Below are positions 1 through 9,268 of a stretch of 64,000 bases of DNA, in pieces (position 1 is the first letter of the stretch; the number at the start of each line of letters is the position of its first letter). The position numbers and the translations under genes are program-made. The notes below the pieces were generated by a model. The model was given only the letters and a program-made list of their open reading frames with translations. It was not told the DNA's origin and did no database searches. Origin of the DNA: Pseudomonas knackmussii B13 (GTDB taxonomy: Bacteria > Pseudomonadota > Gammaproteobacteria > Pseudomonadales > Pseudomonadaceae); assembly GCF_000689415.1 (NCBI RefSeq), contig NZ_HG322950.1, forward strand, positions 2,983,501-3,047,500, in the 5' to 3' direction.

Positions 1-994
1 TTACAGCGTCAAGCTCGATGGCGGCAAGGGCACCGCCGGCACCCAGCTGTTGCCGGTGCATGACGACGGTCGCCCGGCCGACGACTTCGGCCGCCTGGCC
101 ATCGCCGGCAAGGCCAAGGCCTCGAAGACCGAGCTGAAAGTCGGCGAATGGATGCCGGTGCTGCCGATCCTGCGCTCGGACGACGGCCGCTCGCTGCCGC
201 AAACCTTCCAGGGCGCGCAACTCACTTCCAAGGAAATCGCCGGACTGACCCTCTACGGTGGCCAGTTCCGCCAGAACAGCCCGCGTAACGACGCGAGCCT
301 GGAGGACATGAGCCTGTTCAACCGCACGGCGTACAAGTCCGACCGCTTCAACTTCGCCGGCGGCGAATACCGCTTCAACGGCGACCGCACCCTGATCGGC
401 CTGTGGGACGCGCAGCTGAAGGACATCTACCAGCAGCAATACCTGCAGCTGCAGCACTCGCAGCCAGTGGGCGACTGGGTGCTGGGCGCGAACATTGGCT
501 ACTTCTGGGGCAAGGAAGACGGCAGCGCGCGGGCCGGCGACCTGGACAACCGCACCTTCTCCGGCCTGTTCTCGGCCAAGTACGGCGCCAGCACCTTCTA
601 CGTCGGCCTGCAGAAGGTCATGGGCGCTGACGAGTGGTTCCGCGTCAACGGCACCAGCGGCGGCACCCTGGCGAACGACAGCTACAACTCCAGCTACGAG
701 AACGCCAGGGAGAAGTCCTGGCAGCTGCGCCATGACTACGACTTCGCCGCGCTCGGCGTACCCGGGCTGACCCTGATGAACCGCTACATCCACGGCGACA
801 ACGTGCACAACAGCAGCACTGACGACGGCACCGAATGGGGCCGCGAGAGCGAGCTGGCGTACACCATCCAGTCCGGCCCGCTGAAGACGCTGAACGTCAA
901 ATGGCGCAACTCGACCATGCGCCGCGATTGGGGCAAGACCAACAGCTTCGACGAGAACCGGCTGATCGTCAGCTATCCGCTGAACCTGCTGTAA
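1..994 (+). CDS. OprD-family outer membrane porin, 5'-truncated by window edge
   Basis: C-terminal about 330 residues of an OprD-type substrate-specific channel; the reading frame is open from base 2, so the start lies outside the window. The protein has alternating amphipathic strands typical of an 18-strand barrel. It shares the stretch W/QMPxLPxL..D..R.LP.....G..LTSKEI.GL with the second OprD homolog at 5544-6824, which fixes the family. Members take up small acids, amino acids or aromatic compounds across the outer membrane; the substrate cannot be read from this fragment. It ends in Leu rather than the usual terminal Phe. A REP pair follows directly. Confidence 0.9.
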   Translation, partial: YSVKLDGGKGTAGTQLLPVHDDGRPADDFGRLAIAGKAKASKTELKVGEWMPVLPILRSDDGRSLPQTFQGAQLTSKEIAGLTLYGGQFRQNSPRNDASLEDMSLFNRTAYKSDRFNFAGGEYRFNGDRTLIGLWDAQLKDIYQQQYLQLQHSQPVGDWVLGANIGYFWGKEDGSARAGDLDNRTFSGLFSAKYGASTFYVGLQKVMGADEWFRVNGTSGGTLANDSYNSSYENAREKSWQLRHDYDFAALGVPGLTLMNRYIHGDNVHNSSTDDGTEWGRESELAYTIQSGPLKTLNVKWRNSTMRRDWGKTNSFDENRLIVSYPLNLL

Positions 995-1002
995 GGCTCT
1001 TC

Positions 1003-1065
1003 GTAGGAGCGAGCTTGCTCGCGAACCGCATGGCAGCGTTTGTTCGCGAGCAAGCTCGCTCCTAC
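1003..1065. repeat. Pseudomonas REP-type palindrome pair (head to head)
   Basis: Two inverted copies of a unit reading GTAGGAGCGAGC-TTGCTCGCGAAC, at 1003-1026 (plus orientation) and 1042-1065 (minus orientation). The same unit recurs at 3880-3945, 15183-15206, 29829-29920 and 42878-42940. Located just after the porin stop codon, as is usual for REP elements, which lie between genes and can act as mRNA-stabilising hairpins. Confidence 0.85.
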
Positions 1066-1092
1066 AAAAGCGTTACCAACTCCCGCCCCCGT

Positions 1093-1119
1093 CACTCCCG
1101 CGAACGCGGGAGCCCAGAG
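1093..1119. repeat. Short intergenic palindrome, second family (CCGCGAACGCGGG-N2-CCCAGAG)
   Basis: CTCCCGCGAACGCGGGAG is a short perfect stem followed by CCCAGAG. A near copy, CCCCGCGAACGCGGGGACCCAGAG, lies at 4042-4067. Function is unknown; it is distinct from the REP unit at 1003-1065. Confidence 0.6.
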
Positions 1120-1255
1120 CCGCTTGCCCGATGCCCCCGCCAACCTCGCGTTCGAACCGGACGTTTTCGTCCAGATCGCCCCTGTGCGGACCGAATGCCA
1201 AGGCCAATCGGCGCATAACGCGAGCGTCATACGCCCTGCGCCGGCCCGGCGGGCA

Positions 1256-2482
1256 TCAAATGCCCGGCTTGCCTTCCTCGTCCTCGGCCTTGATCTCTTC
1301 CAGGGCCAGTTCCAGGCCCCAGCTGGAAGCCTCCACCGGGGCCGCTGGCGCGGGCGTCGGAGTGGCGGGCTGGGCCTTGGCCGCCTGGGCCATGGCGGTG
1401 GCCGGGTTGTCCTTGTAGAGCTTCAGCTTCAGGCGCAGGTTGTTCGCCGAGTCGGCGTTCTTCACCGCTTCCTCTTCGCTGATCGCGCCTTCCACGGCCA
1501 GGTCGAACAGCGCCTGGTCGAAGGTCTGCATGCCGAGGGCGCGGGACTTGTCCATGATCTCCTTGATCATGCTGAATTCGCCGCGCTTGATGATGTCGCT
1601 GATGGTCGCGGTGCCCAGTAGCACCTCCACCGCGGCGCGGCGCTTGCCGTCCTGGGTGCGCACCAGGCGCTGCGAGACGAACGCCTTGAGGTTGTTGCCC
1701 AGGTCGTTGAGCAGTTGCGGACGACGCTCCTCCGGGAAGAAGTTGATGATGCGGTCCAGCGCCTGGTTGGCGTTGTTGGCGTGGAGCGTCGAGATCGCCA
1801 GGTGGCCGGTGTCGGCGAAGGCCAGGGCGTGCTCCATGGTCTCGCGGTCGCGGATCTCGCCGATCAGGATCACGTCCGGCGCCTGGCGCAGGGTGTTCTT
1901 CAGCGCCGCATGGAAGCTGCGGGTGTCCACGCCCACTTCGCGCTGGTTGATGATCGACTTGCGGTGCCGGTGCACGTACTCGATGGGGTCTTCGATGGTG
2001 ACGATGTGGCCGCCGCTGTTGCGGTTGCGGTGGTCGATCAGCGCCGCCAGGGAGGTCGACTTGCCCGAGCCGGTGCCGCCGACGAAGAGCACCAGGCCAC
2101 GCTTCTCCATCACCACCTTGAGCAGCACCTCCGGCAGCTTCAGGTCCTCGAACAGCGGGATGTCCAGCTTGATGTTCCGCGCAACGATGGAAACCTCGTT
2201 GCGCTGCTTGAAGATGTTGATGCGGAAGCGCCCGACGCCGGTGACCGAGATCGCCAGGTTCATCTCCAGCTCGCGTTCGAATTCGGCGCGCTGCTCCTCG
2301 TCCATGATCGAGTTGGCGATGGCCGCGACTTCGCCGGCTTTCAGCGGTTCGTTGGACAGGGGCTTGAGCACACCGTTGAACTTGGCGCAGGGCGGCGCGC
2401 CGGTGGACAGGTAGAGGTCGGAACCGTCCTGACTGGACAGGATCCGCAGCATCGCTTGGATTTCCATCTGTACTGCATCCAT
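1256..2482 (-). CDS. PilT/PilU-type retraction ATPase paralog
   Basis: Hexameric AAA+ motor of the type IV pilus retraction class, predicted to be cytoplasmic at the pilus base. Visible motifs are Walker A GGTGSGKST, an Asp box ending IEDPIEYVH, Walker B DVILIGEIRD and a His box HLAISTLHANN. About 408 residues with MDAVQMEIQ as start; an in-frame ATG at 2467 (MEIQAML) is equally possible, and neither has a strong Shine-Dalgarno. The last 40 residues are an Ala/Pro-rich tail ending in an acidic segment, which suits PilU-like rather than core PilT proteins. No other pilus genes are nearby, so it is probably an extra paralog outside the usual pilTU locus. Confidence 0.85.
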   Translation of the reverse strand: MDAVQMEIQAMLRILSSQDGSDLYLSTGAPPCAKFNGVLKPLSNEPLKAGEVAAIANSIMDEEQRAEFERELEMNLAISVTGVGRFRINIFKQRNEVSIVARNIKLDIPLFEDLKLPEVLLKVVMEKRGLVLFVGGTGSGKSTSLAALIDHRNRNSGGHIVTIEDPIEYVHRHRKSIINQREVGVDTRSFHAALKNTLRQAPDVILIGEIRDRETMEHALAFADTGHLAISTLHANNANQALDRIINFFPEERRPQLLNDLGNNLKAFVSQRLVRTQDGKRRAAVEVLLGTATISDIIKRGEFSMIKEIMDKSRALGMQTFDQALFDLAVEGAISEEEAVKNADSANNLRLKLKLYKDNPATAMAQAAKAQPATPTPAPAAPVEASSWGLELALEEIKAEDEEGKPGI

Positions 2483-2659
2483 ACGCTGGGAACGAGGGGC
2501 GAAACCCACGGCGGGTGTCGCATGGCAAATGTCGACGCACTCTAGGCAGGGCTAAATACCGGCACAATGCCAGCCCGGAAGAAATGCGACCTGCGTCACT
2601 CCAGCTCGTCGGCGCGCCGCGCGCTACAATCCGCCGTTTCGTACAGAAGGTAAGACTGC

Positions 2660-2938
2660 ATGCCCGTCGCCATGGCCCGCCACATCCTGGTAAAGACCGC
2701 CGCCGAAGCCGAGCAACTCAAGCAACGCCTGGCCCGCGGCGAAGACTTCGCCACCTTGGCCAGGAAGCACTCCACCTGCGGTTCGGCCAAGCGCGGCGGC
2801 GATCTCGGCGAAATCCGCCCCGGGCAGATGGTGCGCAGCATCGACGCGGTGATCTTCAAGAAGCCGCTCAACGTCGTGCATGGGCCGGTGAAAAGCCAGT
2901 TCGGCTACCATCTCGTGCAAGTCTATTTCCGCGACTGA
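2660..2938 (+). CDS. ppiC: Parvulin-type peptidyl-prolyl cis-trans isomerase (PpiC)
   Basis: A 92-residue single-domain parvulin with no signal peptide, the length of cytoplasmic PpiC. Motifs include RHILVKT at the N-terminus, the central KHSTCGSAKRGGDLGEI block and the C-terminal SQFGYHLVQV. It catalyses isomerisation of prolyl peptide bonds. An alternative in-frame ATG lies four codons in (MARHILV). It is followed after 18 bases by a YjbR-family gene in the same direction, so the three genes 2660-3873 probably form one transcript. Confidence 0.92.
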   Translation: MPVAMARHILVKTAAEAEQLKQRLARGEDFATLARKHSTCGSAKRGGDLGEIRPGQMVRSIDAVIFKKPLNVVHGPVKSQFGYHLVQVYFRD

Positions 2939-2956
2939 TCGCCCTCCGGAGCGCCC

Positions 2957-3319
2957 ATGACACCCAGCCAGATCGCCGCTTTCTGCCTGCAGCTGCCCGG
3001 CGCCCGCGAAGACCTCAAGTGGGGCAGCAACCGGGTGTTCTCGGTGGCCGGCAACAAGATGTTCGCCATCCTCGATTTCCTCGACGAGGGCCGCGGCGGC
3101 CTGGCCTTCAAGGTCGATAGCGACCTGTTCCTCGGCTACGTCGACCGCCCCGGCATCAGCCCGGCACCCTACCTCGCCCGCGCCCACTGGATCGCCCTAC
3201 AGCGCCCCTACCCCATGGGCGCCGAGGAACTGCGCGCCGCCCTCACCCGCTCGCACCAGCTGGTGGTCGCGCGCCTGCCCAAGCGCCTGCGCCTGGGCCT
3301 GCTGCTGGATCCGGCATGA
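2957..3319 (+). CDS. MmcQ/YjbR-family small protein
   Basis: A 120-residue protein with the YjbR/MmcQ fold signature: PGAREDLKWGSNRVFSVAGNKMFAI near the N-terminus, then a strand-rich centre and a helix with PYPMGAEELRAAL. The family has a CyaY-like, probably DNA- or ligand-binding fold, without a settled function. Its stop overlaps the start of the next gene by four bases (ATGA), so the two are translationally coupled. Confidence 0.85.
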   Translation: MTPSQIAAFCLQLPGAREDLKWGSNRVFSVAGNKMFAILDFLDEGRGGLAFKVDSDLFLGYVDRPGISPAPYLARAHWIALQRPYPMGAEELRAALTRSHQLVVARLPKRLRLGLLLDPA

Positions 3320-3873
3320 ACCGCGTACTCACCTGGGAAGGTATCTGGCAGGCACCGGCCGCCAGTTGGGAGCGCCTGCAACTGCAGGACGGCCGCGCCG
3401 ACAGCCAGCTGCGGGTAGCCGCAGCCGATGGCCAGCCGCCGTACCAGTTGGAATATCGCCTGGAATGGGACAGCGCCTGGTGCCTGCGCGAAGCGGAATT
3501 GGCGGTAGAGGCCGAGAGCTTCCAGCGCCACTTGCTCCTGCTGGCCGACGGCAAGGGCCACTGGGCGCTCGGCGACGGCAGCCCGCTGGCCGAGCTGGAC
3601 GGCTGCCTGGACATCGACATCTGGCCGAGCCCTTTCACCAACACCTTCCCGATCCGCCGCCTGGGCCTGGGCGACGGCCAGGCCGCCGAGTTGGACGTCG
3701 TCTACATAGAGGCGCCGCAGCTGAAGCCGGTACGCATGCGCCAGGGCTACACGCGGCAGGATGCGCGGCACTACCTGTACCGCAACCTGGAAGGCAGCGG
3801 GTTCCAGGCGTTGCTGGAGGTCGATGAGCACGGGCTGGTGCTGGATTACCCGACGCTGTTCCGGCGGGTTTAA
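3316..3873 (+). CDS. Putative glycolipid-binding family protein (PF06475-like)
   Basis: A 185-residue soluble protein without signal peptide. The pattern is that of the Glycolipid_bind family: an N-terminal WEG.W...G.E..RL segment, DGCLDIDIWPSPFTNTFPIRRL in the middle, and a C-terminal YRNLEGSGFQALLEVDEHGLVLDYPTLFRR. The family name rests on structural similarity only, and the biological role is unknown. It overlaps the YjbR-family gene by 4 bp and ends just before a REP pair, probably the end of this small operon. Confidence 0.75.
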   Translation: MNRVLTWEGIWQAPAASWERLQLQDGRADSQLRVAAADGQPPYQLEYRLEWDSAWCLREAELAVEAESFQRHLLLLADGKGHWALGDGSPLAELDGCLDIDIWPSPFTNTFPIRRLGLGDGQAAELDVVYIEAPQLKPVRMRQGYTRQDARHYLYRNLEGSGFQALLEVDEHGLVLDYPTLFRRV

Positions 3874-3879
3874 CGATCG

Positions 3880-3945
3880 GTTCGCGAGCAAGCTCGTTCC
3901 TACAGGAAGCACCCGCCCTTCGTAGGAGCGAGCTTGCTCGCGAAC
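3880..3945. repeat. REP palindrome pair
   Basis: Inverted copies of the GTAGGAGCGAGC-TTGCTCGCGAAC unit at 3880-3903 (one base changed) and 3922-3945, directly after a stop codon, matching the pair at 1003-1065. Confidence 0.8.
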
Positions 3946-4041
3946 AGCCCCGCCATCGAGGTCCAGCCCTGCAGCGAATTGGGGCTTTTTTGGATCCCCG
4001 CATTCGCGAGGACGACGGGAGGCGCTGAAGCAAACGTCGTC

Positions 4042-4067
4042 TTCCCCGCGAACGCGGGGACCCAGAG
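4042..4067. repeat. Second copy of the CCGCGAACGCGGG palindrome
   Basis: CCCCGCGAACGCGGGG followed by ACCCAGAG; near-identical to the copy at 1093-1119. Confidence 0.55.
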
Positions 4068-4161
4068 ACAAGCGAAACCGAGGTAGTTCGTTAGCTAGCT
4101 TTCCTACAAGAAAGACCAGGTTCATCATGGCCTCCCGCTCTCTACCCCGCTGTTCCCGCCC

Positions 4162-5343
4162 ATGTCCGCCGATATCGCCGCTCCGCGCTCCAACGCCGCC
4201 ATCACGCTCGAGGTGGTGTCGGTGGTGCTGTTCACCTTCCTCGCCTACCTGACCATCGGCATTCCGCTGGCCGTATTGCCCGGCTACGTGCACGGCGACC
4301 TGGGCTACGGATCCGTGCTCGCCGGCCTGGCCATCAGCACCCAGTACCTCGCCACCCTGCTCACCCGGCCCTACGCCGGCAAGGTGATCGACACCCTCGG
4401 TCCGAAACGCGCGGTGCTCTATGGCATGTGCGGCTGCGCCGTCAGCGGCTTGTGCATGCTGCTTTCGGCTTCCACCCAGGCACTGCCGCTGCTGAGCCTG
4501 GGCAGCCTGCTGCTCGGCCGGCTGATCCTCGGCACCGCGGAAAGCCTGGTGGGCAGTGGCTCGATCAGTTGGGGCATCGACCGCGTCGGCGCCGGGCACA
4601 CCGCCAAGGTGATTTCCTGGAACGGCATCGCCAGCTACGGCGCACTCGCGGTCGGCGCGCCGTTCGGTGCGGTGCTGGCACAGCACTTCGGCCTGGCCGG
4701 CATGGCGCTCGCCGTCACCCTGCTGGGCATGCTCGGGTTCGCCCTGGCTTGGCCACGACGCCCGGCCGCCGTGGTCCACGGCGAGCGCCTGCCCTTCCAC
4801 CACGTGCTTGGCCGCGTGGCGCCGCACGGCTCCGGATTGGCGCTGGGCGGCATCGGCTTCGGCTGCATCGCCACCTTCATCACCCTCTACTACCGCAGCC
4901 GTGGCTGGGACGGCGCGGTGTACTGCCTGAGCGCATTCGGCGCCTGCTTCATCGGCGCGCGCCTGCTGTTCGCCAATGCGATCAACCGCCACGGCGGCTT
5001 CCTCGTGGCTATCGTCTGCCTCAGCGTGGAAACCCTGGGTCTGCTGCTCCTCTGGCAGGCGGCAGCGCCCTGGTCGGCCTTCGCCGGCGCGGCGCTCACT
5101 GGTTTCGGCTTCTCTCTCGTATTCCCCGCCCTCGGCGTCGAGGCGGTGCGCCTGGTGCCGGCCTCCAGTCGCGGCGCGGCACTGGGCGCCTACTCGCTGT
5201 TCATCGACGTGTCGCTCGGCATCACCGGCCCGCTGGCCGGCGCCATCGCCAGCGGCTGGGGCTTCCGCTCGATCTTCCTGTTCGCGGCGACCGCCGCGTT
5301 GCTCGGTCTTGGCCTGAGCCTCTGGCTGCAGCGCCGGCACTGA
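4162..5343 (+). CDS. MFS transporter, YhhS/YfcJ-like
   Basis: A 393-residue inner-membrane carrier with twelve hydrophobic segments. The first half carries the MFS loop motif R.YAGKVIDTLGPKRAVLYG (D..G.R..), followed by LLLGRLILGTAESLVGSGSISWGIDR, typical of the YhhS/YfcJ group of predicted drug or metabolite exporters. Substrate unknown. The start MSADIAAPRS precedes the first membrane segment by about 20 residues. It stands alone between two unrelated units, with palindromic repeats upstream. Confidence 0.88.
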   Translation: MSADIAAPRSNAAITLEVVSVVLFTFLAYLTIGIPLAVLPGYVHGDLGYGSVLAGLAISTQYLATLLTRPYAGKVIDTLGPKRAVLYGMCGCAVSGLCMLLSASTQALPLLSLGSLLLGRLILGTAESLVGSGSISWGIDRVGAGHTAKVISWNGIASYGALAVGAPFGAVLAQHFGLAGMALAVTLLGMLGFALAWPRRPAAVVHGERLPFHHVLGRVAPHGSGLALGGIGFGCIATFITLYYRSRGWDGAVYCLSAFGACFIGARLLFANAINRHGGFLVAIVCLSVETLGLLLLWQAAAPWSAFAGAALTGFGFSLVFPALGVEAVRLVPASSRGAALGAYSLFIDVSLGITGPLAGAIASGWGFRSIFLFAATAALLGLGLSLWLQRRH

Positions 5344-5543
5344 GCCCGCGGCGGTCTCGTAATACCTTGATTTTGCGAGCACTCTGCTATTATCGCCGGC
5401 GTTCGAGGCCTGTGAGGGGCCTCGGGAATAATCCGAATAACGCCAGCCCCCGGCTCGCCTGCCCGCTCCGCCTTGTGCCGGAACGGGCTGCATTCGCCTC
5501 CCGCCAGGGCGCGCGGCGATTACAGACCGTAGGAAACAAGAAG

Positions 5544-6824
5544 ATGATGAACACGCGAATCAGCCTGCTCGCACTGGGCATTCTCGCCGCCGCAGGCCAG
5601 GCCATGGCCGACGACCAGGCTGCCTCCAAGGGCTTCGTCGAAGACAGCCACCTGGACCTGTTCTTCCGCAACGCCTACATGAACCGCGACTATATGAACG
5701 GCAAGGCCGACAAGGCCGAGTGGGGCCAGTCCGCCACCGCCACCTTCACCTCCGGCTTCACCCAGGGCACCGTCGGCTTCGGCATCGACACCTTCGGCCT
5801 CTACGCCCTGCGCCTGGACGGCGGCAAGGGCAAGAGCGGCGCGGCAGGCATCGACTTCTTCAAGCAGGGCGACAGCGGCGAAGCGGCTGACGACCTGTCC
5901 CGCGCGGGTGGCGCGGTCAAGGCGCGCTTCTCCAACACCGTGGTCAAGTACGGCGACCAGATGCCCGCCCTGCCGGTGCTGAGCTACGACAACTCGCGCC
6001 TGCTGCCGGAAAGCTACACCGGCACCCTGATCACCTCGAAGGAGATCGACGGCCTGGAACTGAACGTCGGCAGCTTCACCGAGGAAGCCCGCAAGAGCGC
6101 CGAAGGGCGTGACAGCGGTGGCCTGAAGCGCATCGACGTCTACGGCGGCAGCTACAAGTTCACCGACAACTTCAGCGGCTCGCTCTACGCATCGGACAAC
6201 AAGGACGTGGCTCGCAAGGAGTACATGAACCTCAACTACGTCATCCCGATGCAGGACAAGCAGTCCCTGACCTTCGACTTCAACGGCTACAAGACCAAGT
6301 TGAACAAGGACTGGGCCGAGCAGAACAACAACGGCAACCGCGACAACACCATCTGGAGCCTGGCGGCCACCTACACCCTCGGCGCGCACTCCTTCATGCT
6401 CGCCCACCAGCGCAACACCGGCGACACCGGCTACCTGTACGGCTGGTACCAGAACGCTGGCGGCCTGGGCGACGGCGGCACCACCATCTGGCTGGCCAAC
6501 TCCTACTGGTCGGACTTCAACGGCGAGGACGAGCGCTCCTGGCAGGCCAACTACGCCATCAACTTCGGCGAGTACGGCGTTCCGGGTCTGAGCTACACCG
6601 TCGCCTACGTCTACGGCGACAACATCAAGACCTCGGAAACCAGCGACGGCCACGAGCGCGAGATCTTCAACCAGCTCAAGTACGTGGTACAGGACGGCGC
6701 GGCCAAGGACCTGTCGGTTCGCCTGCGTGGCTCCTGGCTGCGCGTGTCCAACGACGCCAGCGAGTACAACGTCAGCGGCAACGAAGTCCGCGTGTTCGTC
6801 GACTACCCGTTCAGCGTGTTCTGA
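5544..6824 (+). CDS. OprD-family outer membrane porin
   Basis: Complete 426-residue OprD-type channel. Signal peptide MMNTRISLLALGILAAAGQAMA, then DDQAASKGFVEDSHLDLFFRNAYMNRDY, the classic OprD N-terminus, and a terminal Phe (DYPFSVF) recognised by the Bam machinery. The start follows AGGAAACAAGAAG. Long upstream-open frames in this direction have no porin similarity and were not used. The specificity (basic amino acids or aromatic acids) cannot be assigned. A strong bidirectional terminator separates it from the convergent BCCT gene. Confidence 0.93.
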   Translation: MMNTRISLLALGILAAAGQAMADDQAASKGFVEDSHLDLFFRNAYMNRDYMNGKADKAEWGQSATATFTSGFTQGTVGFGIDTFGLYALRLDGGKGKSGAAGIDFFKQGDSGEAADDLSRAGGAVKARFSNTVVKYGDQMPALPVLSYDNSRLLPESYTGTLITSKEIDGLELNVGSFTEEARKSAEGRDSGGLKRIDVYGGSYKFTDNFSGSLYASDNKDVARKEYMNLNYVIPMQDKQSLTFDFNGYKTKLNKDWAEQNNNGNRDNTIWSLAATYTLGAHSFMLAHQRNTGDTGYLYGWYQNAGGLGDGGTTIWLANSYWSDFNGEDERSWQANYAINFGEYGVPGLSYTVAYVYGDNIKTSETSDGHEREIFNQLKYVVQDGAAKDLSVRLRGSWLRVSNDASEYNVSGNEVRVFVDYPFSVF

Positions 6825-6849
6825 TCGAACGGCTCGCTCGAGCTGAAAC

Positions 6850-6887
6850 GAAACGCCCCGTGGCAGCAATGCCACGGGGCGTTTTTA
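6850..6887. terminator. Bidirectional rho-independent terminator
   Basis: Stem AACGCCCCGTGGCA / TGCCACGGGGCGTT with a 4-base loop and a T-run on the plus side (A-run on the minus side), between the convergent porin and betT-like genes. Confidence 0.9.
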
Positions 6888-6898
6888 CGGGTGCCTGC

Positions 6899-8884
6899 TC
6901 AGCGGACCACGTGCAGGAAGTGCAGATGGCGCTCGTACTGGTCGAGGATGTCGCCGATCACGTCGTCGCGACTCCAGCCCATGATGTCGTAGTCCTGCCC
7001 GCCTTCGCGCAGGTGCACCTCGGCGCGGAAGTATTTGCGGGCATCGCTGCCGTCGTCGTCCTGCAGAACGAAATTGGGCAGGGCGAAGGCGCGCGGACGC
7101 ACTTCGTAGACGAAGCGCCCTTCCCCGGCGTGCTCGAGCTCCAGCAGCACCCGGCCGTCATCGCGCTCGTTCACCGCGACTTCATAGCCCTGCTTGCGCA
7201 GCTCGCTGGCGACCTCGTCGCAGGACGGCCGCACCACCTCGGCGATGAAGCGCGAAACATGGGCGCGGCGCGGACGCATGGCGATGTTGCGCAACCGCCG
7301 CTGCCAGCCGCCGTGTTGCCCGCGGCTGGGCGCCGGCAGTGCCTGGCCACGCAGGTCGCGGCGGGTGGCGTCCAGGTGCAGCGCCTTGAACAGCCCCCAG
7401 ATCGACGCCAGGAGGATGATCGCGAACGGCAAGGCGCTTGCGATTGTCGCCGTCTGCAACGCCTTGAGGCCGTTGGCCAGTAGCAGCGCGATAGCCACCA
7501 CGCCGATGCTCACCGACCAGAAGATGCGCTGCCACAGTGGCGAATGGGCATGCCCGCGCGAGGCCAGCATGTCCACCACCAGGGCGCCGGAGTCGGCGGA
7601 AGTGACAAAGAACACCACCACCATGGCCACCGCCACCATCGACACCACGCTGGAGAACGGGAAGTGCTCGAGGAAGGCGAACAGCGCCAGTGAGCTGTCC
7701 TGGCCGACCATGGTCGCCAGGTCCTTCACGCCCTCGTTGAGGATCATGTGGATCGCACTGTCGCCGAAGATGGTCATCCACAGCAGGGTGAAACCGGCCG
7801 GCACGAAGAGCACGCCGCAGACGAATTCGCGGATGGTCCGGCCGCGCGAGATGCGCGCGATGAACAGGCCGACGAAGGGCGACCAGGACAGCCACCAGCC
7901 CCAGTAGAGCAAGGTCCAGCCGCCGATCCAGTCGGTGGGTTCGTAGGCGTAGAGGTTGAAGGTCTTGTTGACGATGTCGGACAGGTAGCCGCCGGTGTTC
8001 TGCACGTAGGTCTGCAGCAGGAACACGGTCGGGCCGAGCGCCAGCACGAACAGCATCAGCACCACGGCCAGGCCGAGGTTCAGCTCCGAGAGGATGCGGA
8101 TGCCCTTGTCCAGGCCGCTGGCCACCGACAGCGTGGCCAGCCCGCAGGTGACGGCGATCAGGATGATCTGCACGGTAGCGTTGACCGGCAGGCCGAACAG
8201 ATGGTGGAAACCGCTGTTGATCTGCAGCACGCCATAGCCCAGCGAAGTCGCCACGCCGAACACGGTGCCAAGGATGGCGAAGACGTCGACGGCATGGCCG
8301 ATCGGGCCATGGATGCGCTCGCCAATCAGCGGGTACAGCGCCGAGCGAAGCGTGAGCGGCAGGCCCTTGCGGAAACTGAAGTACGCCAGGATCAGCCCGA
8401 CAATGGCGTAGATCGCCCAGGCGTGCAGGCCCCAGTGGAAGAAGGTGATCTTCATCGCCTCGCGGGCCGCGGCAACCGTGCCGCCCTCGCCCACCGGCGG
8501 AGTGGTGAAGTGCATGACCGGTTCGGCCACGCCGAAGAACATCAGGCCGATGCCCATGCCGGCGGAGAACAGCATGGCGAACCAGCTGGTGTTGCGGTAC
8601 TCGGGTTCGCTGTGGTCGGGGCCGAGGCGGATGTCGCCGTAGCGGCTTACCGCGAGGAACACCACGCTGATCAGAACCAGCGCGACGGTGAGGATGTAGA
8701 ACCAGCTGGCGTTGGTGAAGATCCACTGCTGGATGTGTTCGAACAGGCTCTGCGCCTGCGTCTGGAAGACCACTGCGTAGATCACCAGAAGGGTGATGAG
8801 CAGTGCGCTGCTGTAGAAGACTGGGGGGTTGAGTGTGCTCCTGGGGGTTGACGTCTTGTCGGTCAAGTGGGGTTTCTCCTGCAT
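6899..8884 (-). CDS. betT: BCCT-family choline/betaine transporter (BetT-like)
   Basis: A 661-residue secondary transporter of the betaine-choline-carnitine family, inner membrane. Twelve membrane segments, with signature stretches SAGMGIGLMFFGVAEP, HWGLHAWAIYAIVG and WTLLYWGWWLSWSPFVGLFIARISRGRTIREF (the aromatic substrate box). A cytoplasmic C-terminal domain of about 160 residues is present, as in choline-specific BetT proteins, where it senses osmolality. The start MQEKPHLTD was chosen because the membrane part begins about 20 residues later; longer in-frame starts lack family similarity. The choline assignment is by family length and is not proven. Confidence 0.88.
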   Translation of the reverse strand: MQEKPHLTDKTSTPRSTLNPPVFYSSALLITLLVIYAVVFQTQAQSLFEHIQQWIFTNASWFYILTVALVLISVVFLAVSRYGDIRLGPDHSEPEYRNTSWFAMLFSAGMGIGLMFFGVAEPVMHFTTPPVGEGGTVAAAREAMKITFFHWGLHAWAIYAIVGLILAYFSFRKGLPLTLRSALYPLIGERIHGPIGHAVDVFAILGTVFGVATSLGYGVLQINSGFHHLFGLPVNATVQIILIAVTCGLATLSVASGLDKGIRILSELNLGLAVVLMLFVLALGPTVFLLQTYVQNTGGYLSDIVNKTFNLYAYEPTDWIGGWTLLYWGWWLSWSPFVGLFIARISRGRTIREFVCGVLFVPAGFTLLWMTIFGDSAIHMILNEGVKDLATMVGQDSSLALFAFLEHFPFSSVVSMVAVAMVVVFFVTSADSGALVVDMLASRGHAHSPLWQRIFWSVSIGVVAIALLLANGLKALQTATIASALPFAIILLASIWGLFKALHLDATRRDLRGQALPAPSRGQHGGWQRRLRNIAMRPRRAHVSRFIAEVVRPSCDEVASELRKQGYEVAVNERDDGRVLLELEHAGEGRFVYEVRPRAFALPNFVLQDDDGSDARKYFRAEVHLREGGQDYDIMGWSRDDVIGDILDQYERHLHFLHVVR

Positions 8885-9268
8885 TGCGAAACACTTCTTT
8901 CGATTGCGCCGGCACAGGGCCAGCGCAATCGAAAGTTTTCTAGGGTACCTCACTGAAGCCTCGAAGATTTTCGAGTGGCCGCTACGCGGGGCCATTGGCC
9001 TGTCCAGATCGGGGCAGTTGGAATGGCTTGGACTCCCCCTCCAGAGCCCGCTGCTACAGGCGCGCTCGGCAGCCTCGCCAAGCGCACGTCTCGCGCCGAT
9101 ACCCGGCGCGAACGGTTGCGCAACTGGCACGTGCATCTAGGCTGGATTTCGTACGGCACGCGCGGTCGCAGGGAACGCCCAACCACCGGGGCGCAGTCAC
9201 CGCTCAGGTCGCGAGCGCCGAAGGACGTCGGCGCCTCGATGAACCGATGAAAAAGCAGGGGAGGCTCG

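Noticed and set aside
1003..1065. REP pairs considered as a CRISPR-like array
   Set aside because: Units are palindromic, dispersed over the window, and lack regular spacers or cas genes.
4428..5543. Upstream extension of the second OprD gene
   Set aside because: The extension overlaps the MFS gene in another frame; the true start has a signal peptide and ribosome site.
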